A stretch of 64,000 nt of DNA from Symbiodinium natans (GCA_905221605.1 CAJNDS010002112.1:207001-271000), one strand, 5' to 3'; shown: positions 21,121-31,391, numbered from the stretch's first letter. Notes: generated from the sequence alone by a model not told the origin. Program-made: numbers and translations.

Positions 21121-21142
21121 GGATAGGTTTAGGGTTTGGGGT

Positions 21143-21237
21143 ACTTGAAGGTTTCATGGGTAGTTACGAGTGGGGCTATTAGTACCGTATTTAAGGTCAC
21201 CTTACCCTAGATATAGCTACCCATGAATCTTCAAGTA
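21143..21237. mobile_element. Short inverted-repeat element, family C (copy 1)
   Basis: Terminal inverted repeat CTTGAAGGTTTCATGGGTAG ... CTACCCATGAATCTTCAAG enclosing about 55 bp. Other copies lie at 38757, 59344, 59774, 62589 and 63657, and many half copies are scattered. Confidence 0.8.
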
Positions 21238-21310
21238 GGATTCTCCCCAAGGGCCTATCTTCCGCGGGTTTAACGGGCTTAGGGTTAATAAGGGTTCAGG
21301 GCTTCGTCGC

Positions 21311-21718
21311 TCACCAGCGTGTTGGACTTGTGGAGTTTTTCAATGAGTCTTCAATCAAAGTCCTCATCGGAAGAGATGGAGAAGGTGACATCCTCACCGA
21401 AACCTGGGTTGGGGGTTCCATTGGGTTTACATACGACACAGGCTCCCTAAACCCACACCTTGCGCTATCCCAAAAAAATCCAAGAAGCCGTGTGCTTAGG
21501 TTGTGGAGGGCGCGGGATGGCGGGGTGGGAGAAGGGAGGGGAAGGAGGGCAGGGGAGGCGGGGGAGGGGGGTAGTTGACTCGGAATCTGTGCCACATCTT
21601 CTAGGGAGTTTTGGGCTTCAACACTCGCGGTCTCAACAACTGAGGCATCGTCTTGAGGTTGAGTATGGCATCCCATCAGCATGTACCACAATTCACTTAA
21701 TAGGAACCCTACGAGCAA
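21311..21718 (-). CDS. Unidentified open region, probably exonic
   Basis: A 408-base minus-strand frame stays open. It includes an acidic/polar part (DDASVVETASVEAQNSLED), a Pro/Ser-rich part and the tail MRTLIEDSLKNSTSPTRW. No domain is recognised. The G-rich purine tract at 21505-21575 accounts for part of the openness, so probably only the flanks are coding. Confidence 0.4.
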   Translation of the reverse strand: MLVGFLLSELWYMLMGCHTQPQDDASVVETASVEAQNSLEDVAQIPSQLPPSPASPALLPLPSPTPPSRALHNLSTRLLGFFWDSARCGFREPVSYVNPMEPPTQVSVRMSPSPSLPMRTLIEDSLKNSTSPTRW

Positions 21719-21775
21719 AATATTAGCCGGACCCTACTCCATATATGTGCTGTTCTCATGTAGGGCTTGTTTGTC

Positions 21776-21858
21776 CTATACTCCCCTTAGAACCTTAATA
21801 AACATAATATGGGTTTTATGTAAACAAAAACAAAAAACAATTCCCAAGGGGGATATAG
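21776..21858. mobile_element. Short inverted-repeat element, family A (copy 4)
   Basis: CTATACTCCCCTTAGAACC ... TTCCCAAGGGGGATATAG with the family interior. Confidence 0.8.
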
Positions 21859-22423
21859 TGTCGGGGTGGCTCCTTGAGCAAATCCATGGAGCTCACCCTC
21901 CAAAAGCTGCAATTCCTACGCTTCATCCGGAAGCCAAGACCCTACTCGGAGGTTCGATTCGTGGGTGCTTAGAAGTAGGGCTTCAAGCTAAGGTAACCTA
22001 TATTGCAACCTTCATTCAGGTGCTTAGAACCCTACTTAGAACTGAACTACCCATGACCTTCCTAAACCCGAAGCCATTGCCCGCAAGGCACTTCCCATGT
22101 CTGGAGCATGGGGCGCCCCCTTGCTGGGAGATAAGTCTGCCTGCGCTGTGACCAGGGCGATGCCCCTGATTTCAGGACTGGGGCCCTAAATCCTTTTTGC
22201 ATCCAGGCCTCTGATCCGTTAGGGCCTAAACCCTATACATCCTGGTTTTGCAACTGGGCTTCTGGACCAGCCAGATTCATCATCCTAAACCCTAAACCCA
22301 AAGCCCAACTCGGCTCAACTGGGAGGGCTGCTCTCTTGGGAACCTTTTGACCCTTGTGTGGTGAGGATCGCGAGGTCTCCATGAGCCTACACGTTTTCTG
22401 CGTTGGGCTCGGGCCTCATGAGG

Positions 22424-22502
22424 GCTATACTACTCCCCTTAGAACCTGAATAAAAATGATATGTTCATATGTAAACAAAAATAATCCCAAGGGGGATATA
22501 GA
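22424..22502. mobile_element. Short inverted-repeat element, family A (copy 5)
   Basis: CTATACTACTCCCCTTAGAAC ... ATCCCAAGGGGGATATAG. The short interior lacks the ATCCTCTTGGG phrase. Confidence 0.75.
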
Positions 22503-22519
22503 GGGGTTTAGGGTCTAGG

Positions 22520-23050
22520 GTTTTGGGTGTTTCGGCTCTCACACTCGCACAAGGCAGGCAAGGATTCGGTCAGGGTTTCCCAAAACAATCCTTTTACACA
22601 GGCTGTTCTGCCCTTTGTAAGTGTAGATTCTGGCACAGGCCACAAACTGCACAGGCTTCTGAGGCGCGTCTGCAGCACAATCGCGCCAGCGAGTCCGACG
22701 ATGAACGGCTGGGAGTGTTCTCTTGTCGGGCATTCCTTTTTCCAGAGTACGCTGCTGCCCACAAAGGGCTGTTAAAACTGGAACGAGTATTTCGGGCAGT
22801 GTTGCCAGAACTATAGAGAGGCTCTGAGAAAACAAGCCCAACCAGGGTGTCTTTTCGGGCACTCAAACAACTCTACACGAAGTTTTCCGGTCCTCCAAGT
22901 AAACAGAGCTTCCGTTGTGTGATCCAAACCAGACCGCAGAACACTGCAAACAAGTCGACGGCTCCTGCAGGCTGCCAAACATGCGGCGAGTTGTGTTTCT
23001 TCAGGCCGTCGGGCACACGACAGACCCACAATGCAGTGGCTCCTGATATT
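22520..23050. other. Unique block of about 530 bp with open frames on both strands
   Basis: This stretch has no telomere-like units, balanced base composition and open frames of 80-107 codons in several frames of both strands. It may be a real exon or a piece of a larger gene, but no frame shows a recognisable domain, so strand is not assigned. Confidence 0.35.
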
Positions 23051-23138
23051 ATTGAGGGAGGGACTCGAAATTTTGGTTTAGGGTTTTGGGTTTTGGGTTT
23101 AGGGTTTAGGGCCTAGGGTTTAGGGCAAAGTTTAGGGT

Positions 23139-23330
23139 TTAGGGTTTCGGGAAGGACTTCCCAATGCAAGCAGTAGCCTGATCAATCAGGGACAGTGAGA
23201 ACCGGAATAATGCTTGTTGCTCATTAACATCACAGAAGACATACAGGCATGCAAGGTACCCTGGATGGCGGATGACGGCATCATCATAACATTGCCGTAA
23301 GTGATGTTGTATTGTTTGCAAACGGCATCC
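23139..23330 (-). CDS. Unidentified exon candidate
   Basis: The minus strand is open through HHLRQCYDDAVIRHPGYLAC, LYVFCDVNEQQALFRFSLSL and IDQATACIGK, with natural-looking composition and no low complexity. The block is sharply bounded by TTTAGGG on one side. A second minus frame is open too, so the reading is uncertain. Confidence 0.4.
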   Translation of the reverse strand, partial: GCRLQTIQHHLRQCYDDAVIRHPGYLACLYVFCDVNEQQALFRFSLSLIDQATACIGKSFPKP

Positions 23331-23634
23331 AGCCTAAACCCCTACACGCCCAAAACGCCATAAACCCTAAACTCCACCGTAAAGCGACAAAAGGAATGCG
23401 CGCCACCATAAACCCCATACAGTCGAAACCCCTTACAGTAAAACCACTGTATAAGAACCCATTGTATAAGAAACTAAGACCCTAGCTCCGGGGATTTTGG
23501 GCGATTTGCGGTTGCCTCTTGGCTAAAAAGCCTAGGGTACCCTAGTCACTAGTGTGAGGGGGGGGTTACTTTCTTACAATCTTACCTGCAAACCGCTCCA
23601 ACTCTCCATCTCCAAACAGAAGAGGCTTGCTTGA

Positions 23635-23690
23635 TGACACCGGGGGTATTCGAACCCGGACCTGTTGATTAGAAGGCTAGACACTGTTGG
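23635..23690 (-). pseudogene. Truncated tRNA-derived sequence, Arg(TCT)-like 3' half
   Basis: Minus strand reads CTTCTAA (anticodon loop form with TCT), then AGGTCCGGGTTCGAATACCC, then CCGGTGTC as a 3' acceptor strand. The GGGTTCGAAT T-loop/B-box is clear. However, the anticodon stem does not pair, the T stem has a mismatch, and the D-arm and 5' acceptor are missing, replaced by telomere-like sequence. It is a broken tRNA or the tRNA-related part of a SINE. Confidence 0.5.
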
Positions 23691-23813
23691 AGCCCTAAAA
23701 ACCTGAACCCTGAGGCCCTTTTGGAACCCAGGCTCCTGAAGTTAGCCCTTTGCCACTGGGCTGAAGGCAAGCCAGACTCCCCAGCCGTAAGCCCCTAAAC
23801 ACTAAAACCCCTA

Positions 23814-23915
23814 ACTATACTCCCCTTAGAACCTTAATAAAAACAATATCTTTAATATCCTCTTGGGTTTTATATAAACAAAAATGAAAAAAAACAATTC
23901 CCAAGGGGGATATAG
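23814..23915. mobile_element. Short inverted-repeat element, family A (copy 6)
   Basis: CTATACTCCCCTTAGAACCTT ... AATTCCCAAGGGGGATATAG with ATCCTCTTGGGTTTTATATA inside; one of the best-preserved copies. It lies about 25 bp downstream (minus sense) of the exon at 23941-23994, probably in its intron. Confidence 0.85.
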
Positions 23916-23940
23916 CTAACCCTCAACCCTAAACCCGAGC

Positions 23941-23994
23941 CTGCTTCGCTGCCTCGAGCTCGCTGTCCGAGTCGACGGCAAAAACCATGTTGAC
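23941..23994 (-). CDS. Unidentified 18-codon exon
   Basis: Minus strand: ACCCCAG|GTCAAC acceptor and AAGCAG|GCTCGG (GC) donor, exactly 54 bases, phase 0 at both ends, encoding VNMVFAVDSDSELEAAKQ. Boundaries and composition are convincing; function unknown. Confidence 0.55.
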
Positions 23995-24434
23995 CTGGGG
24001 TTTACGAAAACAGGGTTCAGGGTTTAGGGTTTAGGGTTCAATTTTGGCCCTCAAATAGTAGGATTCCCTTATTGTAAGGGACTACCCCGGATTTCGGAAA
24101 CCCCCACCTCGCGCAAGGCCAAGGTCTCTGGGGGATTTGGGGGTTGCGGAGTTTAGGCCCACGGCTTCCTTCAGCTTTGCAGGGTGATACATAGGGTTTA
24201 GGGTTTAGGGTTTAAGGTTTAGGGTTTAGGCGGTTTAGGCGGTTTAGGCGGTTCAGGGTTTTCATCCCGATGGCGCGGGTTAGGCGAGGGTAAGAAGGCT
24301 CATCGCTGACCTGTTTCGAAGGGGTACTTCTTGAACCAAAGCCAGGAAGTGTTTAAGAAAACAAGCTAAAGTGGAGCCAGTTGCTTTGCTACGGTACTTG
24401 AAGCAACTGGGTTGGTCTGTAAACTCTCTGAAAA

Positions 24435-24446
24435 AATATATAGATG

Positions 24447-24480
<34 letters not shown>

Positions 24481-24507
24481 CATATATACATATATATATA
24501 TATATAT
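24435..24507. repeat. TA microsatellite
   Basis: Long ATATAT/ACATAT tract. Open frames across it are low-complexity artefacts. Confidence 0.95.
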
Positions 24508-25107
24508 CCTACAAACCCCAAAAAGGAAAATAACAAATGCACCAAAAACGGTTGGACGCAGAAGGTGATCACCTGCGACCATGAGCTTTTCGTAACCTGG
24601 CAGCTGCTAGAAAACCCTGAACCCATGCCCTACACACCCTTTTCTACCAGCACTCTCTGACCTACCCCAAACACTAAACCCTAAACCCTAAACCCCAAAC
24701 CCTCAGCCCTGTAAGGACTGCGAAAACAAGAGGGGGCCCGGCATCGGACGACACCCCGAAGTCATGGGCCTGGCAGGCCGGGCATTTTGTCTCTGAGCTT
24801 TTGGGGTCCAGGATTCAGGGTCCGACCCTGGGGCGTTTGTTTTCTTTTTAAAAAAGGGTTTAGGGTTTAGGGTTTAGGGTTTCGGGTTTCGGGTTTAGGG
24901 TTTAGGGTTTCGGGTTTCGGGTGGGTCACAAAGCTAGTAGACGAAAATGACGGGCATCAGCAAAGTCGCCTTCAACTCACTCGGGGGCCATTCGTCTACA
25001 TCTCCAGCCCTGGGCCCTTCTTGGAGGTTCATGGTACTTGGTGAATTAGGGTTTAGGGTTTAGCGTGTTGGATGGGAAAAGGAGGTGAAAACCTCCCTCG
25101 GAGGGCC

Positions 25108-25181
25108 CTACCCCCCCACCCTACCCCCCCCCCCCCCTACCCAGCCCCCCACCTCCCAGGCCCCCCCACCAAGCCCCCCAG

Positions 25182-25214
<33 letters not shown>

Positions 25215-25236
25215 ACCCCCCCCCCCCCCCCCCCCC
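25108..25236. repeat. C-rich homopolymer region
   Basis: About 130 bases of nearly pure C with a few A/T interruptions. The poly-Pro and poly-Gly frames across it are artefacts. Confidence 0.95.
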
Positions 25237-25324
25237 AAACCGCAAACAAAATCACCAAACCCCAAACCTTAAACTTGTTCTCCTGCGGGGTCGGCGGCTT
25301 GAGCCGGAGGCTCTTAAATTTAGG

Positions 25325-25950
25325 GTTTAGGGGGATTAAACCCTCAAACCCTAAACCTCTAAACCCCCCAAGCCCCAGACCCCTCAAACCCTGAACCTCT
25401 AAACCAAAAACCCCTCAAGCCCTAAATCCCAAAACCCCTACACCTCAGAAGCTCAAACCCTCAAACCCGGAAACCTCAAACCCTCAAACCCTTTTTGAGC
25501 ATGGGCTGCAGCGCACATTGCGCCCTAAAACCCAAAATCCTAAAGCCTCAAACCCCAAACCTCAAAATCCTCAAACCCTAATTCCAAGCCTAAACCCCAT
25601 CCACGCCTCAAACCCTCGACCCCTAAACACTAAACCCCTCGAACCCGGGGCTTCCTAAATGAACCACTTAACCCTAAACCCTTCAAAACCCCCAAACCCC
25701 CAAAAGCACCCACACCCCAAACCCCAAACCCGCCTCAAACCCTAGACCCTCAAACCCTTTTTTTCCTAACCCACTAAACCCAAAATCCTACACCCTAAGC
25801 CACTAAAGCCCCAAACCCCTAAACCCCCTCAAACCCTAAACCCCGTAAACCCTTAAACCCCCTAAACCCTAAACCCCCAAACCCCCAAACCCCCAAAACC
25901 CCAAAACCCCCTAAACCCTAAACCCTAAACCCTAAACCCTAAACCCCCTA
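25325..25950. repeat. Degenerate telomere-like field
   Basis: About 600 bp of diverged CCCTAAA, CCCCAAA and CCCTCAAA units ending in clean CCCTAAA copies, into which the LTR element is inserted at 25957. Confidence 0.85.
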
Positions 25951-25957
25951 AACCCTA

Positions 25958-26244
25958 TACGGGGGCAACCGAAAGGGAACAGGAAAAGAAACCAACCCTC
26001 AGCAGTCGCCTATATGGATTTCCCAGATCGAACCAGAAAGAAGAACACCCACCCCTAAGGGGACAGGTTAAGGGAGAAGGGACGGGACTACTCCAACCCG
26101 TTAAACCCGACCCCAGGCGTACGTACTTTTTCAACAAAAGCTGACGGCTCTTGGCCATCTTGAGCCAAATAAGATTTCCGGGTTCATTGACCCTTCCAAC
26201 CCTCAACACTAACTCCTTTCTACAATGCCAATTGCAGCTCCGCA
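25958..26244 (-). repeat. 3' LTR of the retroelement
   Basis: Identical to the 5' LTR except one base (G at 26227 corresponds to A in the other copy). Outer flank TAGGG at 25953-25957 matches the other outer flank at 32170-32174 when read on the minus strand. Confidence 0.88.
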
Positions 26245-26257
26245 CTCCCCCTGTCCT
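26245..26257 (-). promoter_or_regulatory. Polypurine tract
   Basis: AGGACAGGGGGAG lies immediately upstream (minus sense) of the 3' LTR TG, the expected position for the plus-strand primer. Confidence 0.75.
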
Positions 26258-26614
26258 AGGATTTCCTAGGACACCTTGGAGGTGCAGATGTTTTGGCCAA
26301 AAACTGCCATTAAGGCAGCAGCCAGCTGCTTATAATGCACAATATGGTTTAACGTCATCCAGGACGAAATTATAGCACATTGGCTAACCCACTAACCACA
26401 GAGAATCTCTTTTCACCATGATCCTCTTATCATTGAAGACTCCTTGGCCTTCTTCACCACAAACCGTGGTCTTCGCTACGCGAAAAGCTACTGACTTCTA
26501 CTATCAGGGATTTCCATACCCTTAATAGTAACCACCACATTGTCAGCACATTGGCTGTTCCAGCGCACCTGTCTCCAGAAAGAGAAAAACCATCCCTTCA
26601 GCCATACCATCCAA
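26258..26614 (-). other. LTR element 3' untranslated interior
   Basis: About 350 bp between ORF3's extension and the polypurine tract. Another minus frame (26488-26751) is open and Trp-rich (WMVWLKGWFFSFWRQVRW), but no domain is recognised. Confidence 0.5.
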
Positions 26615-26896
26615 TCACTTCTTTTTCCGATTGTTGGCAATTTTGAGGTGAAGTTGCAGCAGAATATACTCCAGGTCCGAAACTGTAAGAACAGGATCCT
26701 GTACGCACCTTTGAATTGAGGATACCAATCCTTCTCTCTTTGCGTCCTCAATCGCTTGGCAAGATTGACCCAGCTCTACATTCACAGTGGTAGACACTGG
26801 TGCATCCGCATCAGATGGACGATCCTTTTCCTCAGGACCTTGCACCATTACCACCTCTTCTTTCTTGGGACTCTGACTTTTCTCCTTCTTCTTTGT
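26615..26896 (-). CDS. In-frame continuation of ORF3 beyond a TAG
   Basis: Directly after the TAG the frame reads TKKKEKSQSPKKEEVVMVQG and continues through VELGQSCQAIEDAKREGLVS to NNRKKK and a TGA. It shares the Lys/Glu style of the ORF3 tail. Either the TAG is a recent nonsense mutation, or it is read through as in some retroviral gag-pol arrangements. It cannot be settled from one copy. Confidence 0.45.
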   Translation of the reverse strand, partial: TKKKEKSQSPKKEEVVMVQGPEEKDRPSDADAPVSTTVNVELGQSCQAIEDAKREGLVSSIQRCVQDPVLTVSDLEYILLQLHLKIANNRKKK

Positions 26897-29536
26897 CTAA
26901 CCACCGACATTTGACTTTGCGCGCGTTTTCGAGGCTTTTTCCACTGCAGAAACCACCACATTGGATGATGATCCACCCTTCTCAATGATCGTCGGCATCT
27001 TCTTCGGCTTTGGAACCATGAGAGTGTAAGGATCTTCGATAGCTGCAGCTTTCCTCTTCTTTTTTACCTTTTTCTTCTCCTCCTCAACGGCAACCTCCGT
27101 CTCCGAAGTCTCAAATACTTCTTTTTCGGCAGGAATATCCTTGCTGGACTCCCTTTCTAGGGACCTCTTTTTACCTCTTTTGGAATCTTTCTCTTCTCCC
27201 AAATTGGCTCGCTCGTACCATATCCTCAGGTCATTGACCCATTCTTCCACCTCCGCGAGCGAAACCTCATACGACTTCACTACTTCGAGAAGTTCCAGCA
27301 CGGTCAACATACCAGTGGTCCACGAAACCCATTCTTGATCCATGTGGTCAGTATCTCCAGTGAACTTCAGGAGTTTGAACAATGGGTCCGCCTCTGCTCG
27401 AGCCAAATCTGGCTTGCCGTTGGACAGAAATGAAATCGCCTCCATCAACAGTTCCATCATTTTGGTATCATCGTCATAAACCATAAAATCCTCCTCACCA
27501 TCATCGAACTGTTCAGGAGAGATCTCCTTTTCTCCACCATTTGCACCAGAACTTCTCCTTGGACCATCCCTTGGGGGCGTCCTTGGAGACCTTGGCCTCT
27601 GTTCATCCAGCGGAACACCATGCTCAAAGACACACCTGTCACCATAACGACACTTCCCAGACCGAGCAAACTGGATGCACCTCACACCAGTTGCATCATG
27701 CGAGAACCCACAATCCTTTCCAGCGAAACAGTCTCTCCCTGCCACATAGTATTTGCACCAATACGAATGTAGCACCACATCATCTTCTGAATGGATGAAT
27801 TTGCAGTCTTCACCAAATTTGCAGCGATCTTTCCCCTTGCCGAACCAATAGCAAAAGCCTTTCTTCCTCTTCTCCAAGCGCTCTGCCTCGTACCGGTCCA
27901 TAGGGCGATTCTGCTCTACATGAACATTGCCATGTACCTGGGAACTGCTCCCTTCACCCGACGCGCTATCAGTATTTGATGCTTGGAGTACAGCTGGAAA
28001 ACCTGGCCTTGGTCCTACCACCTTCATGATTGGTTTTCCGCCAACTCCTGAGCCATGCTGAGACGATCCAAAAACATTGAACATCTTCGTGAAGGCCTTT
28101 CTAGTGCCAATCTTCTGCACCCTTTTGATTGGACGTTTCATTGCTCCAACCTTGCATCCAGATGCGTTCAAACGACACAACCTCCTATACCCAGCTCTAT
28201 ATCCCTTCTTCCAAAGAGCCATAAGAATTTTAGAGGCAGTAACATTCTCCACCTCTACCTTTTCCAATGGTCCCTCACTTCCCGGAACAAACCCATCCAT
28301 ATCTGAAGACCTTTCCATCTTTTTTGACACCACTTCGTCGAGGTAGTCTTCCGAGATCCAGGGTAAGTTCCTCTTAGAGGAAGGATTGTCATCATTGCTT
28401 GGTCCTTCACCAGGATACCCTTTTGTGCTGTCAAAGATCTTACCAGTAGTGCGGTCCTGCATAGAGAAATTAGAAGCCACGCGGGAGTACACTGACCACA
28501 AGAAAATCCTTGTGTCCGCCAGTCTTGATGACCCACTGGATGTCTCCTCTTCCGGAGAAACTTCTGGCGCTTTGCCCTCCCCTCCAGTGTCACCACTTAT
28601 CTCACCTCCAGCATCTTCAATGGGAATAAGGGATTCATTGTTCCCTTTATCAAGTACCGCATCCTCTGGTCCAAGAACTTCCAGCACCGCTGTCGAAGGA
28701 TCCACCTCTTCATCAGCATCGTCGTCCATCCTTTTCCAGAGAGCCTCCAATTGATCCGCACAAGTCGCCGCCTGAAGGAACTCCATCAACCGGGCCCTCC
28801 CGCGCTGCCAGAGAAATTCCGAAACCATCACCGACCCCTGGGCTCCGAGGTTCAGGAACGGGTGAACCAATTTGGCTACCCTCGCCATAAGTTCAATGTG
28901 AACTTCCATGCCTGGACTGCGACTCCAATCATAGGCAATTGCCTCCATAGCAGTTCCAAACTTGTCAGTATTTTTGAGTTCCCCTTCCAGACCAGGAGAC
29001 AACAATGCACCCATCACCGAAAGAGGGTAATTTTCCACCGCCGGCAAGCACGGGTTGTCATGGAACGAATGATGCAGGTCACAATAATGTCCTTGATCTC
29101 TCCTTTGAAAAAGGAGTGCTCCAGTCCCTAGCTGGGCATTCATTTCATCCACTTGAACCATTTCAGCACATATCCTCTGTGCCATGGACGCCATTGCTGG
29201 CCAGACGGAACGATCGGTCAGACCGCGACGCATAACCCAATCAGTTGTTGGCGACTGAATCAGCGTTCTTGGATCATACACCATAACCACCATCGCACCG
29301 TCACCCATTGACTGATCAGCATCGTCCTCCAGTGCCAGGTTCTCATCCTGTTCGCTTGCACCCTCGGATGACATGCTAATAACCAAATTTCGATCCATCT
29401 TATTGGACCCCTTTTGGCAGTCTCTTTGCCCCACAGGCAACTTGCCAACAGCAACCTTCCAATAAATCCGAGTCAGAAGACCTTTAACCAGCAATTGCCC
29501 ATTGACCGTTAGAATCTTGGTACCATTGACCAGCAT
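26897..29536 (-). CDS. LTR element ORF3, 879-aa protein with three CCCH zinc fingers
   Basis: ATG at 29536; the frame overlaps the end of ORF2 and is again shifted +1. Residues 100-280 form a helical, possibly capsid-like region (gag identity is inference). Three CCCH fingers follow near residues 562-582, 594-613 and 620-639, spaced C-x9-C-x5-C-x3-H once and C-x8-C-x5-C-x3-H twice. The rest is acidic, with Lys/Glu-rich nuclear-signal-like runs at the C-terminus. CCCH fingers bind RNA. The frame stops at TAG (26897-26899), but the same frame then stays open for another 94 codons to 26615. Confidence 0.72.
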   Translation of the reverse strand: MLVNGTKILTVNGQLLVKGLLTRIYWKVAVGKLPVGQRDCQKGSNKMDRNLVISMSSEGASEQDENLALEDDADQSMGDGAMVVMVYDPRTLIQSPTTDWVMRRGLTDRSVWPAMASMAQRICAEMVQVDEMNAQLGTGALLFQRRDQGHYCDLHHSFHDNPCLPAVENYPLSVMGALLSPGLEGELKNTDKFGTAMEAIAYDWSRSPGMEVHIELMARVAKLVHPFLNLGAQGSVMVSEFLWQRGRARLMEFLQAATCADQLEALWKRMDDDADEEVDPSTAVLEVLGPEDAVLDKGNNESLIPIEDAGGEISGDTGGEGKAPEVSPEEETSSGSSRLADTRIFLWSVYSRVASNFSMQDRTTGKIFDSTKGYPGEGPSNDDNPSSKRNLPWISEDYLDEVVSKKMERSSDMDGFVPGSEGPLEKVEVENVTASKILMALWKKGYRAGYRRLCRLNASGCKVGAMKRPIKRVQKIGTRKAFTKMFNVFGSSQHGSGVGGKPIMKVVGPRPGFPAVLQASNTDSASGEGSSSQVHGNVHVEQNRPMDRYEAERLEKRKKGFCYWFGKGKDRCKFGEDCKFIHSEDDVVLHSYWCKYYVAGRDCFAGKDCGFSHDATGVRCIQFARSGKCRYGDRCVFEHGVPLDEQRPRSPRTPPRDGPRRSSGANGGEKEISPEQFDDGEEDFMVYDDDTKMMELLMEAISFLSNGKPDLARAEADPLFKLLKFTGDTDHMDQEWVSWTTGMLTVLELLEVVKSYEVSLAEVEEWVNDLRIWYERANLGEEKDSKRGKKRSLERESSKDIPAEKEVFETSETEVAVEEEKKKVKKKRKAAAIEDPYTLMVPKPKKMPTIIEKGGSSSNVVVSAVEKASKTRAKSNVGG

Positions 29537-31391
29537 ACCATGAATCCGTCCACCACGTACTCCAGTCGCTGGGTTTCCATTTACGCAGCGTCGAGGAAGA
29601 GTCCTCCACGTCCTCTTCCAAAACCAGAAAGGTGTCCAAGATTATGGTACCATCATCTTCCACTCGTTTCACTGTTCCATTGACAGTATCACCAAATCTG
29701 AACTGACATGTATTGTTCCCTTCTGCAGGAACCAATACATTCAAATCACCATGGTCCAAAAAGGCTCCATACCCATTGATGCAGCGCACTAGACCCATGA
29801 GCTCATCTCCCTCTTGATAGCAATGGTTCCCAGGTGATTCCAAGGCTCCCGCTCGGGGCACTTTCTTTGCATGCTCTTCAGAAACCACCTCTGTATCATC
29901 GGCTCCTGGCGCATCCTTTGTCTTCACCTTTGGGTCACACTGCTCGTCCTGCTCCACGAGTCCCACAGGCTCATCTCCTTTGTGCTCCTGGATTTCAGGA
30001 CCTCCCTTTTTTTCCGCCAAAGGCTTTGCCTCATCTGCTGCAGTTCGCTCGGTGTCGACTTCCGGCGAACTTCCAGACGGCAACACTTCTCCCTTCATGG
30101 GAGTGGACCCATCATTGGAGTCCTTTGTTACACCTTCTGCAGCAGGCAAATTTTCTTCCACTGCAGGGCGATTGAGTTGATCATCCACGGCAGGCACACT
30201 TTCTTCCACCGCAGGCTCCTTTGGTTCCATGGTCTCCAAAGGAGAATTGCCACCATCATTGACCACAGCTGCCTCATCGGCTCCGGTGTAGCCCTTGCTA
30301 TTTCGTTCCTCGCGGCTAACTTCAGGTTGCACCAGTGCGTCCACCTGTGAACCTCCATCATCAGCTGCTGCGGAGACCTGCGCCCCATTGTTGCAGTCGC
30401 CCGTGGAACGTAACACCATATGCACCTCAACCCGTGCTTCCTTCGCACTCCAGGTACTATCTGGCGCATCGACCCGCGCATCATTGGCGCTCCAGGCCTC
30501 ATCTTTCAGATCTTCCGTGTCTCCAGCTATTCCAGAAGCTTCTTTTTCCCCTTGAACGGCAGGAATCTTGGCACCAAACGAAGAGACCTCCTCAGTCGCA
30601 ACACACAACTTTTTCCCTCCGTCTTCCGAATCTCCAGGACCACCTTCCTGAACGACAGGTACCACATCCACCACTCGCTCTTCTGCAGCCGACACAGTTC
30701 CGATCTCCACATTGGGAATTTTTCCTTCTGGACCTACCGATTCCACCGCTGCCACACCCTCAGAAAGCGCTCCCATTCCTTCCCGATCCAGATGTTGAGC
30801 TCCAGCGATGTCTGCTCGGTTTCCAGGAACCTCCTCCTCATCAGGAGAACCCGAGGTCGGGGCGTCACCACCAGCCCTAGGACCGCTATCCCTGATAGTA
30901 GAGGAAAAATCTTTTTCACCTAAACTATTTACACTACCCTGGAATGCCCTCGTAGACTCAGTCTTCGGAGTAGAGGATGAAGAACCCAGTGCAGCCTCCA
31001 TTTCCAGCTCATTGCCCGAAGGAGACCCAACCACCTCGTCACTCTTCATCTTTTCACCTACAACCGGCAATGTCCACTTGCTTTCCTGCGTATCCAGGCA
31101 GTAATAATATTGTCTCCCATCTTCATGGAGGTGCCATTCCCACATTGTGCCATCACACGCTTGGATCAGATGCTCATCTTTCCGAAAACCATCCCTTTCA
31201 GAGACCTGACGCATCTCATCCTCTTCTTCTGACAACTGTCGCAACCTTTCAGCCTCCATCTGTAGGATCTCCTCCTCCCCCACGGCGTATTCAGCAGCTG
31301 GTGCAGCTTCAAAGCTGTCCGCACCCTTCTGTTCGTAACCGCTTCCACCACCTTGGGAACTCGAAGATGGATCCCCTAGCTTTAATCTTGT
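29484..31391 (-). CDS. LTR element ORF2, WW and S1-like domains
   Basis: Open frame of about 635 codons; the first conventional start inside may be the GTG at 31283. Counting from there, a WW domain spans about residues 48-73 (WEWHLHEDGRQYYYCLDTQ, then SKWTLP), with both signature Trp and the Pro. A long acidic, Pro/Glu/Ser-rich disordered middle follows. Near residues 500-570 is an S1-like RNA-binding fold (GLVRCINGYGAFLDHGDLN ... FGDTVNGTVKRVEDDGTI). The tail is Trp-rich (WSTWWTDSWYAGQWYQ). WW modules bind proline-rich peptides and S1 domains bind RNA, so this may be an RNA-packaging or adaptor protein; that role is inference. Confidence 0.7.
   Translation of the reverse strand, partial: TRLKLGDPSSSSQGGGSGYEQKGADSFEAAPAAEYAVGEEEILQMEAERLRQLSEEEDEMRQVSERDGFRKDEHLIQACDGTMWEWHLHEDGRQYYYCLDTQESKWTLPVVGEKMKSDEVVGSPSGNELEMEAALGSSSSTPKTESTRAFQGSVNSLGEKDFSSTIRDSGPRAGGDAPTSGSPDEEEVPGNRADIAGAQHLDREGMGALSEGVAAVESVGPEGKIPNVEIGTVSAAEERVVDVVPVVQEGGPGDSEDGGKKLCVATEEVSSFGAKIPAVQGEKEASGIAGDTEDLKDEAWSANDARVDAPDSTWSAKEARVEVHMVLRSTGDCNNGAQVSAAADDGGSQVDALVQPEVSREERNSKGYTGADEAAVVNDGGNSPLETMEPKEPAVEESVPAVDDQLNRPAVEENLPAAEGVTKDSNDGSTPMKGEVLPSGSSPEVDTERTAADEAKPLAEKKGGPEIQEHKGDEPVGLVEQDEQCDPKVKTKDAPGADDTEVVSEEHAKKVPRAGALESPGNHCYQEGDELMGLVRCINGYGAFLDHGDLNVLVPAEGNNTCQFRFGDTVNGTVKRVEDDGTIILDTFLVLEEDVEDSSSTLRKWKPSDWSTWWTDSWYAGQWYQDSNGQWAIAG

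Noticed and set aside
24280-24660. Tyr/Ile-rich frames on both strands
   Set aside because: Produced by the TA microsatellite at 24435-24507.
25072-25387. Poly-Pro and poly-Gly frames
   Set aside because: Artefact of C homopolymers.
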